From: CAZUYC01 sp964624475
GTDB taxonomy: Bacteria; Myxococcota_A; UBA9160; SMWR01
Direction: 5' to 3'
NCBI GenBank assembly: GCA_964624475.1
Contig: CAZUYC010000136.1
Location: 68,200-132,199, forward strand
Length of the DNA stretch: 64,000 nucleotides
How positions within the stretch are numbered: position 1 is the first letter of the stretch; each line of letters begins with the position of its first letter. Positions 8,174-16,706 of this stretch are shown piece after piece. The notes beneath the pieces were generated by a model, which did no database searches, had not been told where the DNA came from, and worked only from the letters and a program-made list of their open reading frames with translations. Position numbers and translations under genes: made by a program.

Positions 8174-9766
8174 ATGGCGAAGGAGGTCTACATCGCATCG
8201 GTAGGCCTCACCAAGGTCGACCTGACCGGAAGGATCTTCGCCTCGGTCTTCGACCTCTTCAGCGAAGCCTACTCCCGCGCCCTCGAGGACTCCTCCGTCC
8301 GCAGCTTCGACGCGCTCCAGGTCGGGATCATGGACAGCGAGGAGTTCGAGAACCGCGCCAACGTGGCGGCCAAGGTCGCCGACCGCCTGGGGCTGACCGG
8401 CATTCCCGCGGTGCGCAGCGAGACGGCCTCCTCCACCGGCGCGGCCGCGCTCCACGAGGCCTACTACAAGATCGCCTCGGGCGAGTGCGAGAGCGTACTC
8501 GTCCTCGCCGGCGAGCGCATGAAGATGGTCACGACCGAGGTGGCCACGGCGATCATGTCGAAGACCGTGGACCCCGAGGAGCGGCGCTTCGGGTTCACCA
8601 TGCCCGCGCTGATCGCGCTGGTGACGCAGGCCTGGTTCCGCAAGCAGCGCATCCGCGGCAGCGCGGTGGCCGACGTGCTCGCGCGCCTGATGGTGCGCGC
8701 CCACGCGCTCGGCTCCCAGAACCCGCTCGCCGCGTTCTTCGGCCGCCCCGAGACCCTGGAGGCCTACTTCGACCCGGTGAAGAACCTCCCGGTGGCGACA
8801 CCCCTGCGCCGCAAGGACTGCTCGCCGATCTGCGACGGTGCCGCCGCCGTGATCCTGACCTCGCGCCCGCAGGCGGTGCGCGTCGCGGGCCTCGGCTCCG
8901 CGACCGAGACCTCGTCGATCCTCGACCGCGAGGAGCTCACCTGCCTCGACGCCACGCGCCAGGCGGCGCGCATCGCCTACTGGCGGGCGGGCATCGCGAG
9001 CCCGCGCGAGCTCGAGGGCCTCGTGGTCGAGGTGCACGACGCCTTCAACAGCCTGCTCCCGATCGGGCTGGTCGACCTCGGGCTCGCCGACCCGGGGCGC
9101 GTGATCGAGGATCTCGTCGGCGACCCGCGGCGCGAGCCCGTGAGCCCCTACGAGCACCCGGTCACGGGGCCGCGCGGGCGGCTGCCGACGAACCTCTCCG
9201 GTGGGCTCAAGGCGCGCGGGCACCCGGTGGGCGGGACGGGGCTCTTCCAGATCGCCGAGGCCTACCTCCAGATGACCGACCGCTTCCCGAACCGCCGCGC
9301 GCAGGTGCCCGGCGCGAAGATCGGGATCTGCCAGTCCGTCGGAGGCCCGGGCAACAACAACTACGTGACCGTGCTCGAGTCCGCGTCGAGCCGGCGGCGG
9401 CGCGCCGCGGTGCCGACGCCGCGCCTGCACTTCGAGTCGAGCCAGCGCCGGCCGGAGCGGGCGGCGCTCGCGGGCCTGCACGGCGCGCAGGCCACGGTGG
9501 AGGCCGCCACCACGATCCACGTCACCGCAGAGGGCGGCGGGCCCGTCCACGTGGCGCTGCTCCGGATCGACGGCCGGCGCGTCTTCGCCCGCATGGAGCA
9601 GCCGCCGCGCGAGGGCGAGCCCCTCGAGCAGGTGCTGGCCGGCCAGAAGGTGAAGCTCCTGCTGAAGGACGACGGCGATCAGTACTTCCAGATCCTGCGC
9701 AGCCGCGGGCTCGACCTCGGGAACTTCGTCCAGTCGCTCCGCCGCCGGGTGAGCGGCACCGGCTGA
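8174..9766 (+). CDS. SCP2-type thiolase-like protein fused to a DUF35-like OB domain, nucleophile Cys replaced by Ser
   Basis: Residues 1 to about 415 have the thiolase fold. The acid/base histidines are present at His288 (EVHDAF) and His350 (RGHPVG), and there is a glycine-rich C-terminal loop (CQSVGGPG). The position of the acyl-accepting cysteine (usually A-C-A-S-G) reads E-T-A-S-S-T-G, so Ser86 replaces it; the codon is TCC. Residues about 420-530 resemble the OB-fold half of DUF35 proteins but lack the zinc-ribbon cysteines. Thiolase and DUF35 proteins usually occur as separate partners. The enzyme may act as a non-canonical acyltransferase or a binding or structural partner rather than a Claisen thiolase; this is inference. 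The start is the only ATG before the MAKEVYIASVG strand. Confidence 0.8.
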   Translation: MAKEVYIASVGLTKVDLTGRIFASVFDLFSEAYSRALEDSSVRSFDALQVGIMDSEEFENRANVAAKVADRLGLTGIPAVRSETASSTGAAALHEAYYKIASGECESVLVLAGERMKMVTTEVATAIMSKTVDPEERRFGFTMPALIALVTQAWFRKQRIRGSAVADVLARLMVRAHALGSQNPLAAFFGRPETLEAYFDPVKNLPVATPLRRKDCSPICDGAAAVILTSRPQAVRVAGLGSATETSSILDREELTCLDATRQAARIAYWRAGIASPRELEGLVVEVHDAFNSLLPIGLVDLGLADPGRVIEDLVGDPRREPVSPYEHPVTGPRGRLPTNLSGGLKARGHPVGGTGLFQIAEAYLQMTDRFPNRRAQVPGAKIGICQSVGGPGNNNYVTVLESASSRRRRAAVPTPRLHFESSQRRPERAALAGLHGAQATVEAATTIHVTAEGGGPVHVALLRIDGRRVFARMEQPPREGEPLEQVLAGQKVKLLLKDDGDQYFQILRSRGLDLGNFVQSLRRRVSGTG

Positions 9767-9779
9767 TCGAGCGCCCGTC

Positions 9780-9885
9780 ATAGGACGAGGGCTCGAGCCG
9801 CGGGGCCGTGCCTTCTCCGCTCGCCTTCGGCTCGCTGCGCGCTTCGCTTGCCTCCGTGCGAGTCCGCACTCCTCTCTCGTCCTAT
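9780..9885. repeat. hairpin-repeat family, copy 1, bounded by 10-bp inverted repeats
   Basis: The core at 9815-9856 reads CTCCGCTCGCCTTCGGCTCG followed by CTGCGCGCTTCGCTTG. The unit is bounded by ATAGGACGAG (9780-9789) and its exact reverse complement CTCGTCCTAT (9876-9885). Related cores occur at 20327, 34757, 35776, 44379 and 44431. It fills nearly all the space between the thiolase stop and the GNAT start and supplies that gene's -10 box at its right end. Confidence 0.75.
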
Positions 9886-9888
9886 AAT
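9883..9888 (+). promoter_or_regulatory. -10 box (TATAAT) of the tandem GNAT gene
   Basis: A perfect TATAAT ends 9 nt before the ATG. No ribosome-binding site lies between. It overlaps the right terminal inverted repeat of the hairpin element. Confidence 0.5.
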
Positions 9889-9897
9889 GAGCTCCGG

Positions 9898-10779
9898 ATG
9901 CCGATCCGGCCGTTCCAGCCCTCCGATGCGCCGGCTCTCGTGGAGCTCTCCGCGTGGTGCGCGCGCGGCGAGACCGACTTCGTGCTGAACCCCACCTGGG
10001 AGAGCGAGGCCGAGCTCTTCGCCGAGTTCGAGCGCTTCGGGATCGAGCCCGCGGAGCACCTGCTCGTCGCGGACTCGGGCGACGGCGAGCTGCTCGGCCT
10101 CGCGGGATTCCTGCGCCTGCCGAAGGCCACCACGGCGGGGCTCTTCTGTCCGATCGTGAAGCGCAGCGCGCGCGGCCGCGGCCTCGGCGGCGAGTTGTTG
10201 CGGGCCGCGCTCCGCCTCGGGGCGACGCTCGGGATCGGGCTCGCGGCGGCCGGGATCGGGACGCGCAACCGGGCCGGCTACTCGCTACTCACGAGCCACG
10301 GCTTCCGGCCCGTGCGCCAACACTTCCTGATGCGCTGCGACGCCCCGCAGCCGGCCGAGCCGCCGCTCGCCGGGATCGCCTTCGGCGAGGCGGCGCCCGA
10401 CGATGCCCGCGCCCTCCTCGCGGTCTACTCCACCTGCGGCTTCGAGGAGCGCAGCCCCGAGGCCATGGAGCGCGCCCTCGCGGACGGACGCCATGCGCAT
10501 GCCGTCGCGCGCGAGGCCGGGCGCGTGGTGGCCTTCGTGGAGCTCGAGACCCACTGGCCGCGCCGCGTCTGGGTGGCCTTCGTCGGCGTCATCCCGGAGC
10601 TGCGCGACCGCGGGCTCGGCTCGTCGCTGGTGAGCTCTACCCTCGCGCGGCAGTTCCGCGCGGGCGCGCAGACCGCCCTGCTCATGCTCTCCCCCGCCAA
10701 CCGCACGGCGCTGCGCGCCTACGAGAAGGTGGGCTTCCGCCGCCACCGCCTGGTGGACGTGCTCGAGCGCGCGATCTGA
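9898..10779 (+). CDS. tandem-domain GNAT acetyltransferase
   Basis: Two GNAT domains lie in one 293-residue chain. Domain 1 (about 1-145) has the acetyl-CoA loop RGRGLG, and domain 2 (about 155-293) has RDRGLG followed by SPANRTALRAYEKVGFR. Both pyrophosphate loops are intact, so both halves may bind acetyl-CoA. The substrate (a small amine or a protein N-terminus) is not predictable. The ATG at the MPIRPFQPSDAPAL strand is chosen because it begins the fold. The frame is open 90 nt further upstream, but only through the hairpin repeat. Confidence 0.82.
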   Translation: MPIRPFQPSDAPALVELSAWCARGETDFVLNPTWESEAELFAEFERFGIEPAEHLLVADSGDGELLGLAGFLRLPKATTAGLFCPIVKRSARGRGLGGELLRAALRLGATLGIGLAAAGIGTRNRAGYSLLTSHGFRPVRQHFLMRCDAPQPAEPPLAGIAFGEAAPDDARALLAVYSTCGFEERSPEAMERALADGRHAHAVAREAGRVVAFVELETHWPRRVWVAFVGVIPELRDRGLGSSLVSSTLARQFRAGAQTALLMLSPANRTALRAYEKVGFRRHRLVDVLERAI

Positions 10780-10803
10780 CGCACGGAGAGGGGATTCTCG
10801 CGA

Positions 10804-10820
10804 CGCCTTTGGCGAAGGCG
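10804..10820. terminator. candidate bidirectional terminator hairpin
   Basis: CGCCTT-TGGCG-AAGGCG, a six-base-pair stem in the 43-bp gap between the convergent GNAT and metallophosphoesterase genes. It has no strong T-run. Confidence 0.35.
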
Positions 10821-10822
10821 GG

Positions 10823-12043
10823 TCAAGCGCAGGCGGGCGCGGGCACGAGCTCCAGGGTCGCGATCTCGCGGGGGCAGTTGACGCGCAGGGCGGGCCCGCC
10901 GACGCCGAGGCCGCGATTCACGTACATGAGGGTCGCGCCCGAGCGGAACAGCCCGCGCGTGTAGGGGGTCGCGACGCGGGCGAGGTTCAGGTGGCCGCCC
11001 GGCGTCGGGAGCGCGAGCTGGCCGCCGTGGGTGTGGCCCGCGATCACGACCGGGAAGCCGAGGCGCGCCGCCTGGCCGAAGAGCTCCGGGCGGTGGGCGA
11101 GCAGCAGCGTCGGTCCGTCGCCGGGCCGGGCCGCGGCAAGGCGCTCGAGCGCGGGAAGCTCGACGCTCCGGGCCGACCAGTCGTTGCCCGGATCCTCGAC
11201 GCCGGCGAGGTAGAGCGGGTCCGGAAGCGGGAGGCGGACGATCTCGTTGCGCAAGAGGCGCAGAGTCGGGGCGAAGCGGGCGAGCCCTCGGGCCACCGTC
11301 TCCGCGCCGGTCCGGATGTCGTGGTTGCCGAGGATCGCGTAGACGCCGTGGCGCGCGCGCAGGCGGCCGAGCCCGCGAGCGCCGTCCGGGACGGCCGCCG
11401 GATCGAAGTCGAAGAGGTCCCCGGTCAGCACCACGAGGTCGGGGTCGAGGGCGTTGATGCGATCGACCATGCGGTCGAGCCGTGCGCCCTCCATGCGGTT
11501 GCCGATGTGCAGGTCGCTCGCCTGCACGATGCGCAGCCCCGCGAGGCGCTGGGGGAGGCCAGGTAGCGGGAGAACGACGCGCGTCCGATCGATCCGCGCC
11601 TGCCCGACGCTGAAGCCCCACGCGAGCACGCCGGCGACGAGCGCGACCGCGCCGCCGCTCGCCGCGTGGAAGGCCCGCGACGCGAGCTCCGCTCCGGCGC
11701 CGAAGGCGCCGAGCAGGCCCGCGAAGAGCAGCGAGACGAGTCCGACCGCCCCGAGCGTCAGCCCGAGGAGCAGCGTCGAGACCCCGGCGTCGACGTACAG
11801 GCGCGCGAGCCGCCCGAAGAGGTCCGGGCGACGGAACGCGCGCCGCACCGGCCGCACGGCCACCGCGTTGGCGGCGATCAGCAGCGCGGAGAGGCCGACG
11901 AGTCCCGCCGCGGAGAGCCCCTCGCCCCCCGCGACCACGACGCTCGCCCACTGCCCGAGCAGCGCCTGGCAGAGGCCGAGCGCGAGGGCGAGGTTCACGA
12001 AGAGGCGCTCGAAGAGGGCCCGGCGCAGGGCGGCAGTGTTCAT
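10823..12043 (-). CDS. membrane-anchored calcineurin-like metallophosphoesterase (YkuE/YaeI-like)
   Basis: Four hydrophobic helices in residues 1-155 precede a complete metallophosphoesterase domain. The five metal-ligand motifs appear in order: DLHIG (about 180), GDLFD (about 207), GNHD (about 240), AHRPE (about 316) and GHTHGG (about 334). The HTHGGQ ending and N-terminal membrane domain match the YkuE/YaeI subgroup, which includes phosphodiesterases acting on lipid-linked substrates such as UDP-diacylglucosamine. The exact substrate here is not established. It lies about 65 nt downstream of one of two direct repeats that carry a TACACT box on this strand. Confidence 0.85.
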   Translation of the reverse strand: MNTAALRRALFERLFVNLALALGLCQALLGQWASVVVAGGEGLSAAGLVGLSALLIAANAVAVRPVRRAFRRPDLFGRLARLYVDAGVSTLLLGLTLGAVGLVSLLFAGLLGAFGAGAELASRAFHAASGGAVALVAGVLAWGFSVGQARIDRTRVVLPLPGLPQRLAGLRIVQASDLHIGNRMEGARLDRMVDRINALDPDLVVLTGDLFDFDPAAVPDGARGLGRLRARHGVYAILGNHDIRTGAETVARGLARFAPTLRLLRNEIVRLPLPDPLYLAGVEDPGNDWSARSVELPALERLAAARPGDGPTLLLAHRPELFGQAARLGFPVVIAGHTHGGQLALPTPGGHLNLARVATPYTRGLFRSGATLMYVNRGLGVGGPALRVNCPREIATLELVPAPACA

Positions 12044-12103
12044 CTCGGCTGGCGCAGCCTCCGGAAGGGCCCTCTACCGACGGTGCCGATGCGGACCCAC
12101 GCC

Positions 12104-12176
12104 TCTCCGCCCGGAGGCCCGAACGCGCGAGGGCGGCCCGAGTGTAGCTTCCGTAGGCGGCCGCAGGATCCGGACC
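12104..12176. repeat. direct repeat, left copy
   Basis: About 73 bp with blocks CGGAGGCCCGAACGCGCGAG, GTGTAGCTTC and GATCCGGACCG. It matches the right copy near 14001-14078 in the same orientation, with a few substitutions and small gaps. The two copies flank the TMTC-like gene. On the minus strand it carries TACACT (12142-12147), a possible -10 box for the metallophosphoesterase. Confidence 0.7.
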
Positions 12177-12203
12177 GCCCCGCATGCGGCGCCGAGCCGG
12201 CGC

Positions 12204-13907
12204 TCACTCCGCGGATCCTTTCGCCTCCGTCCGGAAGCTCGCCCGGCGCCGTTCGTAGAGGTGGAGGCGGCCCTCGACCTCCCGCGCGAGCCGCTCCTGG
12301 CCGCCGGCGAGGGCGAGCTCCCGGGCGCGCCGCGCGGTCGAGACGGCGCGCGGCCAGTCGCCCGCCGCCGCATGGGCCGCCGCCAGCGTGTCGAGGGTGT
12401 TCGCATCCCGGAACTCGCTGCGCCGGGCGAGCTCCTGCGCCAGCGCGACCGCACGTTCGGGATCGCGCAGGGCGGGCTCGGCCGCCGTGGCCAGCAACCA
12501 CGCCAGGTCCTGTGCCGGAGGCTCCCATTCCGGCCAGAGCGCGTGGGCGTGCTCCAGGTGGACCCGGGCCTCGCGGAGGGGGCCGCGCTGGAGCAGGATC
12601 GCGCCGAGCTTGTAGCGGAGCCATACGCTGTCGGGCGTCGCCGCCACGGATCGCCGCACCAGGGTTTCGTCGTCCGCCCAGGCGTGCACCTGGTCGGCCG
12701 CGCGGACGGCACTGGCCGTCAGGACGGCGAGCAGGAATCCCACCAGCAGACCGGCCGCCAGCCGGGAGCGGCGGCGCAAGGCCGCGTGAGCGTCGGCGGC
12801 GGCCCAGGCCGCGGCCACGAAGAGACCGATGTGTGGCACGTAGGTGTACCGGTCGGCCATCGACTGGACGCCGACCTGGAGCAAGCCGCTCACGGGAACC
12901 AGGGTGCCGAGGAACCACAGCCAACCCACCAGCAGGTACGGCCGGCTGCGCAGGCCCGCGACCGAGAGCGTGATCCCGACGCCGAGGAGCGCGGCGGCGG
13001 CGACCGCGCCGGCGCTCCAGGGCGCACCTCCGGGCATGTAGGGATGCGGATACAGGATGGAGAGGTCGACGGGCCAGAGCGTGTGGGCGAGATAGCGGGG
13101 AACCGCGACCACGGCGTTCGCCACCCGCTGCGAGACCGGAACCCCCGCCACGACCTCGAGCGCCCGCCCCTGGGCGGCCACGGTCAGCGACGCCGCCAGC
13201 GCCGAGAGGGCGAGCAGCGGCAGCTTCTCGAGCAGCAGCCGCGCGAGAGGTCGAGCCGGGCAGGCGGGAGCGCGGGCCGCGCCGGCCGGGGGGCGCATGC
13301 CCGGCAGGCGCAGCCGCTGGAGCGGCCAGACGTCGAGCAGGAGGAGCGCGAACGGCCACGTCACCAGCATGGGCTTCGCCGCGAGGCCGAGTCCCAGCAG
13401 GAGCGCCACCAGCGCGTAGCGACCGATCCCTCCGCGCCGCGCGTAGGCGGCGTACGCACCCACGCACGAGAGCCCGAGGAAGGTGCTGAGCACGTCCTTG
13501 CGTTCCGAGATCCAGGCCACCGACTCGACGTGCAGCGGGTGCCAGGCGAAGAGGGCCACCGCCAGGGCGCTGGGCCAGAAGCGGCCCGTCAGGCGCCGAA
13601 GTCCCCAGAGGAGGAGCAGCGCGTTCAGCGCGTGCCACGCCACGTTCTCGGCGTGGTAGGCGGCGGGCTCGAGCCCCCACAGCTCGACATCCACCAGGTA
13701 CGAGACGAGCGTCAGCGGATGCCAGTTGCTCGGAACCCGGGCCGTCGCGGCCCAGGCGAGCGATTCGACGCCGAGCCCGCGCTGGACCCACGCGTTCTCG
13801 GTGACATAGCGGTCGTCGTCCAGCTCGAGGAAGCCGAATCCGAGGGTCGGCGCGTAGATCGCAGCCGTGACCAGCGGAATCCCGAGAATGGCCAGCAGGC
13901 GCCACAT
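12204..13907 (-). CDS. TMTC-like polytopic membrane protein with C-terminal TPR repeats
   Basis: A 567-residue protein. About ten hydrophobic helices occupy the N-terminal 390 residues, and tetratricopeptide-like helices the C-terminal 150. The first luminal loop carries LELDDDRYVTEN, the acidic motif of GT-C/TMTC O-mannosyltransferase-like proteins. HPLHVESVAWISERKD and YPHPYMPGG are further hallmarks of this bacterial family. It may transfer a sugar from a lipid carrier to exported proteins; the substrate is unknown. The start at MWRLL is the first codon of the signal-like helix; the open frame continues upstream only through antisense sequence. Confidence 0.8.
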   Translation of the reverse strand: MWRLLAILGIPLVTAAIYAPTLGFGFLELDDDRYVTENAWVQRGLGVESLAWAATARVPSNWHPLTLVSYLVDVELWGLEPAAYHAENVAWHALNALLLLWGLRRLTGRFWPSALAVALFAWHPLHVESVAWISERKDVLSTFLGLSCVGAYAAYARRGGIGRYALVALLLGLGLAAKPMLVTWPFALLLLDVWPLQRLRLPGMRPPAGAARAPACPARPLARLLLEKLPLLALSALAASLTVAAQGRALEVVAGVPVSQRVANAVVAVPRYLAHTLWPVDLSILYPHPYMPGGAPWSAGAVAAAALLGVGITLSVAGLRSRPYLLVGWLWFLGTLVPVSGLLQVGVQSMADRYTYVPHIGLFVAAAWAAADAHAALRRRSRLAAGLLVGFLLAVLTASAVRAADQVHAWADDETLVRRSVAATPDSVWLRYKLGAILLQRGPLREARVHLEHAHALWPEWEPPAQDLAWLLATAAEPALRDPERAVALAQELARRSEFRDANTLDTLAAAHAAAGDWPRAVSTARRARELALAGGQERLAREVEGRLHLYERRRASFRTEAKGSAE

Positions 13908-14000
13908 CGTGGGTCGCGAGAGGTCGTGGGCCTGCCCGCCGTCGTAGAGCGCCCGCACCTCCCGACCGCCCGAGCAGCGACCGCCCTCGACCGAAGGCCC

Positions 14001-14078
14001 CTCCACCCCGGAGGCCCGAACGCGCGAGAGCGTCCCCAGTGTAGCTTCGGTAGTCTCGGCGACATGATCCGGACCGGC
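14001..14078. repeat. direct repeat, right copy
   Basis: Partner of the repeat near 12104-12176. It includes the start codon of the TPR gene (ATGATCCGGACC) and the TAGTCT box before it. The left copy keeps the equivalent bases (AGGATCCGGACC) without a start codon, so the left copy looks like a duplicate of the right. Confidence 0.7.
14051..14056 (+). promoter_or_regulatory. -10 box (TAGTCT) of the TPR gene
   Basis: TAGTCT lies 7 nt before the ATG, with no Shine-Dalgarno between. It sits within the right direct repeat. Confidence 0.35.
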
Positions 14079-14801
14079 AGCGCGGCGCTCGAGGAGCGCG
14101 CGACCCGGATGCGCGAGCTGCTCGGGCACGACGGCGCCGACGAGGTCACCTGGTTCGGCCTCGGCCAGACGCTGCTCGCCCTCGGCCGACCCGCCGAGGC
14201 GGCCGAGGCGCTGCGCGAGGCGGTGCGCCTGCGACCGGACTACAGCGCGGCGCACCGCGACCTCGGGCGCGCGCTGCTCGAGGCGGACCGCGCCGAAGAG
14301 GCGGCGGGTGTGCTCGAACGCGCGGCGCAGGTCGCGGAGGAGACGCGCGACCTCCAGACCGGCCGCGAGATCGCGGTGCTGCTCGGGCGCGTCGGCCGTG
14401 CCACCCCCGCGGGCCCGTCCGCAGAGGGCGCGTCTGCGGGGCACTCCGAACGGGTCGCGCGCGCGTCGGGCCGCGCGGCGCTCTCCGCCCGCCAGCTCGC
14501 GCGCGAGGCCCTCCGCCAGCTCGCGAACGACCGCTTCGAGCGCGCGATCGCGCTCTACGAGCGGGCCCTCGAGGCCGACCCGGGACTCGCGCTGGCCTGG
14601 AACGGCCTCTCGGTCGCCTGGCGCCTCGCCGGCGACCTCGACCGAGCGATCGAGTCGGCGCGGCGCCTCGCCGAGCTCGAGCCCGACGATCCGCTGAGCC
14701 ACACGAACCTCTCGATCCTCTATCAGAGCCAGGGGCTGATCCAGGAGGCGGAGGACGAGAAGGCGATCGCCATGCGCCTGCAGCTCCGGTCCCGAGCATG
14801 A
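14064..14801 (+). CDS. TPR-repeat protein
   Basis: A 245-residue soluble protein with two TPR blocks, one at about 30-110 (LGQTLLALGRPAEAAEALREA) and one at about 150-240 (ALYERALEADPGLALAWNGL). An Ala/Gly/Ser-rich linker separates them. No enzyme motif is present. The stop overlaps the methyltransferase start as ATGA, so the two are translationally coupled, and the TPR protein may bind or escort that enzyme's target. Confidence 0.8.
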   Translation: MIRTGSAALEERATRMRELLGHDGADEVTWFGLGQTLLALGRPAEAAEALREAVRLRPDYSAAHRDLGRALLEADRAEEAAGVLERAAQVAEETRDLQTGREIAVLLGRVGRATPAGPSAEGASAGHSERVARASGRAALSARQLAREALRQLANDRFERAIALYERALEADPGLALAWNGLSVAWRLAGDLDRAIESARRLAELEPDDPLSHTNLSILYQSQGLIQEAEDEKAIAMRLQLRSRA

Positions 14802-15457
14802 CCGCACCCAAGTCGTTCCATCTGACGCCGGAGATCCACGCCTATCTCGTGGCTCACGGCACTCCCCCCGACCCCGTGCTGCGCGACCTCGCGGAGGAGA
14901 CGGCGCGGCTCGGCCCGATCGCGATGATGCAGATCGCGCCGGAGCAGGGCGCCTTCATGACGCTCCTCGCGCGCGCGATCGACGCCAGGCGTGCCGTCGA
15001 GGTCGGCACCTTCACCGGCTACTCCGCCCTCTGCATCGCGCGCGGGCTCCCCGACGACGGAACCCTGCTCGCCTGCGACGTGAGCGAGGAGTGGACCGCG
15101 ATCGGGCGCCGCTACTGGGAGCGAGCCGGCGTCGCGAAGAAGATCGAGCTGCGCCTCGGCCCCGCGATCGAGACGCTGCGCGCTCTCCCGCTCGAGCCGC
15201 GCTTCGACCTGGGCTTCGTCGATGCCGACAAGTCCTCGTATCCGACGTACTACGAGGAGATCCTGCTGCGCCTGCGCCCCGGCGGCCTGATCCTCGTCGA
15301 CAACGTGCTCTGGTTCGGCCGCGTCGCCGACCCCTCGGCCGACGACGACCAGACGCGCGCCATCCGCACCTTCAACGACGCGGTCGCCGCCGACCCGCGC
15401 GTCGACTGCGTCATGCTCGCCGTCTCCGACGGGCTCACGATCCTGCGCAAGCGCTAG
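14798..15457 (+). CDS. class I SAM-dependent O-methyltransferase (caffeoyl-CoA/catechol type)
   Basis: A 219-residue methyltransferase_3 family protein. VEVGTFTGYSAL is the SAM glycine loop, the acidic end of strand 2 is CDVSEEW, and DLGFVDADKSSY with LILVDNVLW supplies the divalent-metal and catechol-site residues. The length equals that of typical bacterial members. It overlaps the upstream TPR gene by 4 bp. The acceptor is unknown. Confidence 0.87.
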   Translation: MTAPKSFHLTPEIHAYLVAHGTPPDPVLRDLAEETARLGPIAMMQIAPEQGAFMTLLARAIDARRAVEVGTFTGYSALCIARGLPDDGTLLACDVSEEWTAIGRRYWERAGVAKKIELRLGPAIETLRALPLEPRFDLGFVDADKSSYPTYYEEILLRLRPGGLILVDNVLWFGRVADPSADDDQTRAIRTFNDAVAADPRVDCVMLAVSDGLTILRKR

Positions 15458-15588
15458 CGCCGCCCGGGCGTCGAGCCGTGCGCGTAGGAAGCGCATCCCG
15501 GGGCCTGCGCGGCGCGCGCCCGCCGACCGGGGGGCGCCACGCGAAGCCGAAGCCGCCGTCCGGCCGATCAGGCGACGGGGAGGAGCGG

Positions 15589-16701
15589 GTGGACGCGCCG
15601 CCGCCGGGGAAGGGGCCTTCGCCCACGAGCGAGGTCGAGTTCCGCCTAGGCGACGGGCGGCTCTCGGGTGCGCTCGGGGTCGCGCTCGCAGGGCTGGCGC
15701 TCCTCGCCGTGCTCTGCTTCCGCTTCCCCGAGCTCCTCACCACCCCGGAGCTGCGCGCGGTCTATCCCCTGCCGCTCGTGCGCGGCGCGCTCTTCGCCGC
15801 GCTCGCGCTCGGGCTCGCGGCGGGCGCGCTCGCCGTGCTGCTCGGCCGGCGCCGGCTCGGGCTCGCGGCGATGGTGCTCGCCGGCGTCGCGATCGCGCTC
15901 GGCGGGGCCTGGGTCGAGTCGCGGCCCGTCGCGGCGTCGCCGCATCTCGGCCTCGACTGGTTCGTGCTCGATCTCCTCGTGCTCGCCCTCGTCTTCGTAC
16001 CGCTCGAGCGCGCCTTCGCGCTCGAGCGCGAGCAGCGCATCCTGCGCACCGGCTGGCGCACGGATCTCGCGCACTTCTTCGCGAGCCACCTGCTCGTGCA
16101 GGTGCTCGCGCTGCTCACGCTCGCCCCGGCCGCGCTCCTCTTCGCCCCGCTCGTCTCGCCCCGCCTCCAGGCGGCGGTCGGGGACCAGCCGATCGCCGCG
16201 CAAGTCCTCCAGGCGATCGTCCTCGCCGACCTCTTCCAGTACGCCGTCCACAGGGCCTTCCACGCGCTCCCGTGGCTCTGGCCCTTCCACGCGATCCACC
16301 ACTCGAGCACCGAGATGGACTGGCTCGCGGGCTCGCGCCTGCACCTCGTCGACGTCGTGCTGACGCGCGCGACGAGCTTCGTGCCGCTCTTCCTCGCGGG
16401 CTTCGCGGAGCCGGCGCTCGTCGCCTACCTCGTCTTCGTGTCGTTCCAGGCGGTCTTCCTGCACGCCAACCTGCGCTGGCGCTTCGGCGCGCTGCGCTGG
16501 GTCCTCGCCACGCCGGAGTTCCACCACTGGCACCACGCGCTCGAACCCGTCGACAAGAACTTCGCCGTCCACCTCCCCTGCATCGACCGGATCTTCGGCA
16601 CGGCGTGGCTCCCGGGGGGCTTCCCGCCGCGCTACGGCCTCCCGGGCAAGCCCGTCCCCGAGGGCTGGCGGCGCCAGCTTCTCTGGCCCTTCTCGCGCTG
16701 A
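15589..16701 (+). CDS. sterol desaturase / fatty acid hydroxylase superfamily membrane protein
   Basis: A 370-residue polytopic protein. The eight-histidine di-iron signature is split over HRAFH, HAIHHS and HHWHH, all on the cytosolic side between hydrophobic helices. An additional N-terminal domain of about 110 residues has three membrane spans and resembles the extra anchor of some bacterial C-5 sterol desaturase-like proteins. The start is a GTG with GGGGAGG at about 5-nt spacing. The natural lipid substrate is not determined. The gene ends 5 bp from the convergent rluA-like gene. Confidence 0.83.
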   Translation: MDAPPPGKGPSPTSEVEFRLGDGRLSGALGVALAGLALLAVLCFRFPELLTTPELRAVYPLPLVRGALFAALALGLAAGALAVLLGRRRLGLAAMVLAGVAIALGGAWVESRPVAASPHLGLDWFVLDLLVLALVFVPLERAFALEREQRILRTGWRTDLAHFFASHLLVQVLALLTLAPAALLFAPLVSPRLQAAVGDQPIAAQVLQAIVLADLFQYAVHRAFHALPWLWPFHAIHHSSTEMDWLAGSRLHLVDVVLTRATSFVPLFLAGFAEPALVAYLVFVSFQAVFLHANLRWRFGALRWVLATPEFHHWHHALEPVDKNFAVHLPCIDRIFGTAWLPGGFPPRYGLPGKPVPEGWRRQLLWPFSR

Positions 16702-16706
16702 AGCGC

